A stretch of 64,000 bases of DNA from Bradyrhizobium barranii subsp. apii (GTDB taxonomy: Bacteria; Pseudomonadota; Alphaproteobacteria; Rhizobiales; Xanthobacteraceae). The position numbers and the translations under genes are program-made. This document shows positions 62,306 through 64,000 of this stretch, in pieces. Under the pieces are notes generated by a model. It worked only from the letters and a program-made list of their open reading frames with translations, searched no databases and was not told the DNA's origin. The stretch is taken from the NCBI RefSeq assembly GCF_011516635.5, contig NZ_CP096255.1, positions 6,260,501-6,324,500 of the forward strand, read 5' to 3'. Positions within the stretch are counted from its first letter, which is position 1; every line of letters starts with the position of its first letter.

Positions 62306-63886
62306 TCAAGGAGGGACGCAAGATCTACCTTGGAGGTCACCTCGTCGATGACGTGACGACCCATCCCGCGTTCCGAAATTCGGCCCAGAGCTTCGCGGGC
62401 TTGTTCGATCTCAAATGCGATCCAGAGCATGCTGGTCGCCTGTCCTTCCTGGAAGACGGCCAACGTCACAGCTTCTACTTCAAGCAGCCACGCAGCCGAG
62501 AAGATCTCGAGTTTCGCATGGCAGGACACAAAGCCTGGGCCGACGCTAGCTACGGGCTTTTCGGCAGATCGCCCGATCACGTCGGATCGTTCATCACCGG
62601 CATGACATGCCGTCCTGAAATATTCGACGTCCCGAACCATGGCTTTCGGCAAAACCTGCTCGATTATTACACCTATATTCGTGACAACGATCTCTATGTC
62701 AGCTACGCGACCCACCCTCCGCAGGGAGCGCGCAATTATTCATCCGATGCCGCCCCGTCTTTCTTCAAGTCGCCGGCACTTCATGTATCAGCCACGGACA
62801 GCGAGGGGATCACTCTCCACGGAATGAAGACGCTGGCTACAGGCGGCGCCTTCTGTGACGAGATCTGGATCGGAAATCTGACGCCGCTGGCTCCTGATCG
62901 CATCAAGGAGGCCGTCACCTGCGCAGTCCCCGCCAATGCAGAGGGATTGTCGCTTTGGTCGCGACGCTCGATGGAGCAGGCAGCCCCGAACGCCTTCGAC
63001 TATCCCCTCTCCTCTCGCTTTGATGAGAGTGACTGCATGCTCGTCTGTGACAATGTGAAGGTTCCCTGGTCGCGCGTCTTTACGATTGGCAACGTCGATC
63101 TCAGCCGCGCGATCTACATGGAAACGGGTGGTCACTACTTCGGCAACCATCAGTCCAACGTCCGCTTCTGGGCCAAACTGCAGTTAATCGTCGGGCTTGC
63201 GAACAAGATTGCAAAATCCGCCGGTGTTCGGGGAATTCCGGCGGTTCAGGAGACGCTCGGACGGCTTGCCGCCATGGAGGCGACCATCGCCGGCCTTATC
63301 GCCGGTCAAATCGCTGATCATGAGTCCGTCGGTGACGGCTACGTCGTCGTCAACAAGCGCTACATGTACGCTGCGCTGAGCTGGTGCCAGGACAATTACG
63401 GACTGATCTGCGCAACCGTCAGGGAGCTGATGGGCGGCGCGATCTTCCAGATGCCGGCCGACATCTCGATTGTCGAAAACGGTCAGATGAACGCTCTTTT
63501 CGAGACATATTGGTCAACTGAGCACGAAAGCGCACTGGATCGGATGAAGCTCTACAAGCTGGCCTGGGATCTGCTGGCCTCGGAGTTCGGCGCCCGGCAC
63601 GTTCAGTACGAGAACTTCTATGCAGGGCCTCCGTTCCTCGTTCGAGCCCATAGCATGAGGCTCGCACCCTGGTCCTCGCTCGACCAGACCGTCGACAAGC
63701 TGATGGCCAGTTACAGCCTCCCATCCGACGCTACATCGACTCGCCCCGTCCCTGGGACACGCGATGCAGTCACGCCTGCCAAATGATCGCGATGAGCGCG
63801 CCCTTCGCGGTCTCGGGAGAGATCCGAGACCACGAAGCCGGCAAGCCTGTTGAATCCATCGAGGCGACCTCGGAGCAAGCAGAGCC

Positions 63887-64000
63887 ATGAATTTCGACAG
63901 CAGACAATTGCGTGACGCGCTTGGCCACTTCCCAACCGGGGTGATCATCGCGACTGCGAAGACCGACGAGGGCGAGCAAATGGGCATGACAATGAGCTCG
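63887..64000 (+). CDS. Flavin reductase (HpaC/RutF-like), N-terminal part (runs off window)
   Basis: ATG 63887-63889 begins MNFDSRQLRDALGHFPTGV and continues IIATAKTDEGEQMGMTMSS to the window edge; the FPTGV and GMTMSS (FMN-binding) segments are characteristic of the flavin-reductase domain that supplies reduced flavin to two-component monooxygenases. Follows the HpaB-type gene by 100 bp, so it is presumably its partner. Confidence 0.85.
   Translation, partial: MNFDSRQLRDALGHFPTGVIIATAKTDEGEQMGMTMSS

Larger units (their letters stand above)
61337..63786 (+). pseudogene. HpaB-type flavin-dependent monooxygenase, split by an IS5 element
   Basis: ATG 61337 (GGAGAG upstream) encodes MLRTGANYLRSL; the IS5 element enters at 61374 and the gene resumes at 62309 as KEGRKIYLGGHLVDDVTTHPAF. 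One TCA copy joins the halves in frame, giving a 504-residue protein. Family features: AHKAWADASYGLFGRSPDH, the FADH2-binding region with VSYATHPPQ and LTPLAPDRIKEAVTCAVPAN, and the C-terminal helical bundle (GVRGIPAVQETLGRLAAMEATIAG). Acts with a separate flavin reductase (next gene). Hydroxylates a phenol or hydroxylated N-heterocycle; the exact substrate is unknown. The downstream frame has only an IS-derived start, so the enzyme is probably not made. Confidence 0.93.

Noticed and set aside
62113..62308. N-terminal 65 residues of the 557-residue monooxygenase ORF
   Set aside because: They are antisense IS5 sequence; the true N-terminus lies at 61337 on the other side of the IS.

Overview
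The window looks like chromosome of a Bradyrhizobium-type alphaproteobacterium (Nitrobacteraceae). It is GC-rich. The housekeeping proteins (RpiA, Gph, MoaA, Mrp, DusA) read like this group, and the short GATC-containing palindromic repeats are of the kind seen in these genomes. No tRNA or rRNA gene was recognised. Organism and gene identities come from recognising families by eye; no database search was run.

Layout. 1-13.4 kb is ordinary core genome: glutathione reductase (partial), DUF2059 protein, rpiA, gph, a PEGA lipoprotein, moaA, two TRAP transporter membrane subunits, an M20 peptidase, a TctD/TctE-like two-component system, and an ABC-type binding protein next to a membrane adenylate/guanylate cyclase. 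13.8-20.9 kb is accessory and decaying: a frameshifted HD-domain hydrolase, one intact and one broken arylsulfatase, an IS5-family element and a YunG fragment. 21.3-30.3 kb is core-like again: TRAP binding protein, Mrp, VOC protein, 3-hydroxyisobutyrate-dehydrogenase-like protein, NhaD-type antiporter, sensor kinase, DUF1289, retropepsin-like protease and an outer-membrane barrel.

At about 31.3 kb dusA loses its 5' end exactly at an imperfect palindrome, the hallmark of integration by dusA-specific integrases. Everything to the right looks like a genomic island: DUF736 remnants, insertion sequences, a short-chain-dehydrogenase/MFS cluster with a broken LysR gene, an ArdC-like antirestriction protein, an IS110 element, a LuxR/LuxI quorum-sensing pair with a clear lux box, and from 48 kb a catabolic region. 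No integrase is visible.

The catabolic region (48.2-64 kb) holds an aldehyde dehydrogenase, a zinc alcohol dehydrogenase, a complete branched-chain-amino-acid-type ABC transporter, a polysaccharide-deacetylase-family hydrolase, an isochorismatase-family amidohydrolase, an Asp/Glu-racemase/maleate-isomerase-family enzyme, a MarR regulator, an HpaB-type flavin monooxygenase and a partner flavin reductase (partial). Two promoters share the 15-bp inverted repeat TAGTT-N5-AACTA, a candidate MarR operator; a looser version lies in a third. Two genes of this pathway are cleanly interrupted by different insertion sequences (IS66 with an 8-bp duplication, IS5 with a TCA duplication). A receptor kinase at 40 kb is interrupted by an IS630 element (TA duplication). 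In all three cases removing the IS and one target copy restores the reading frame.
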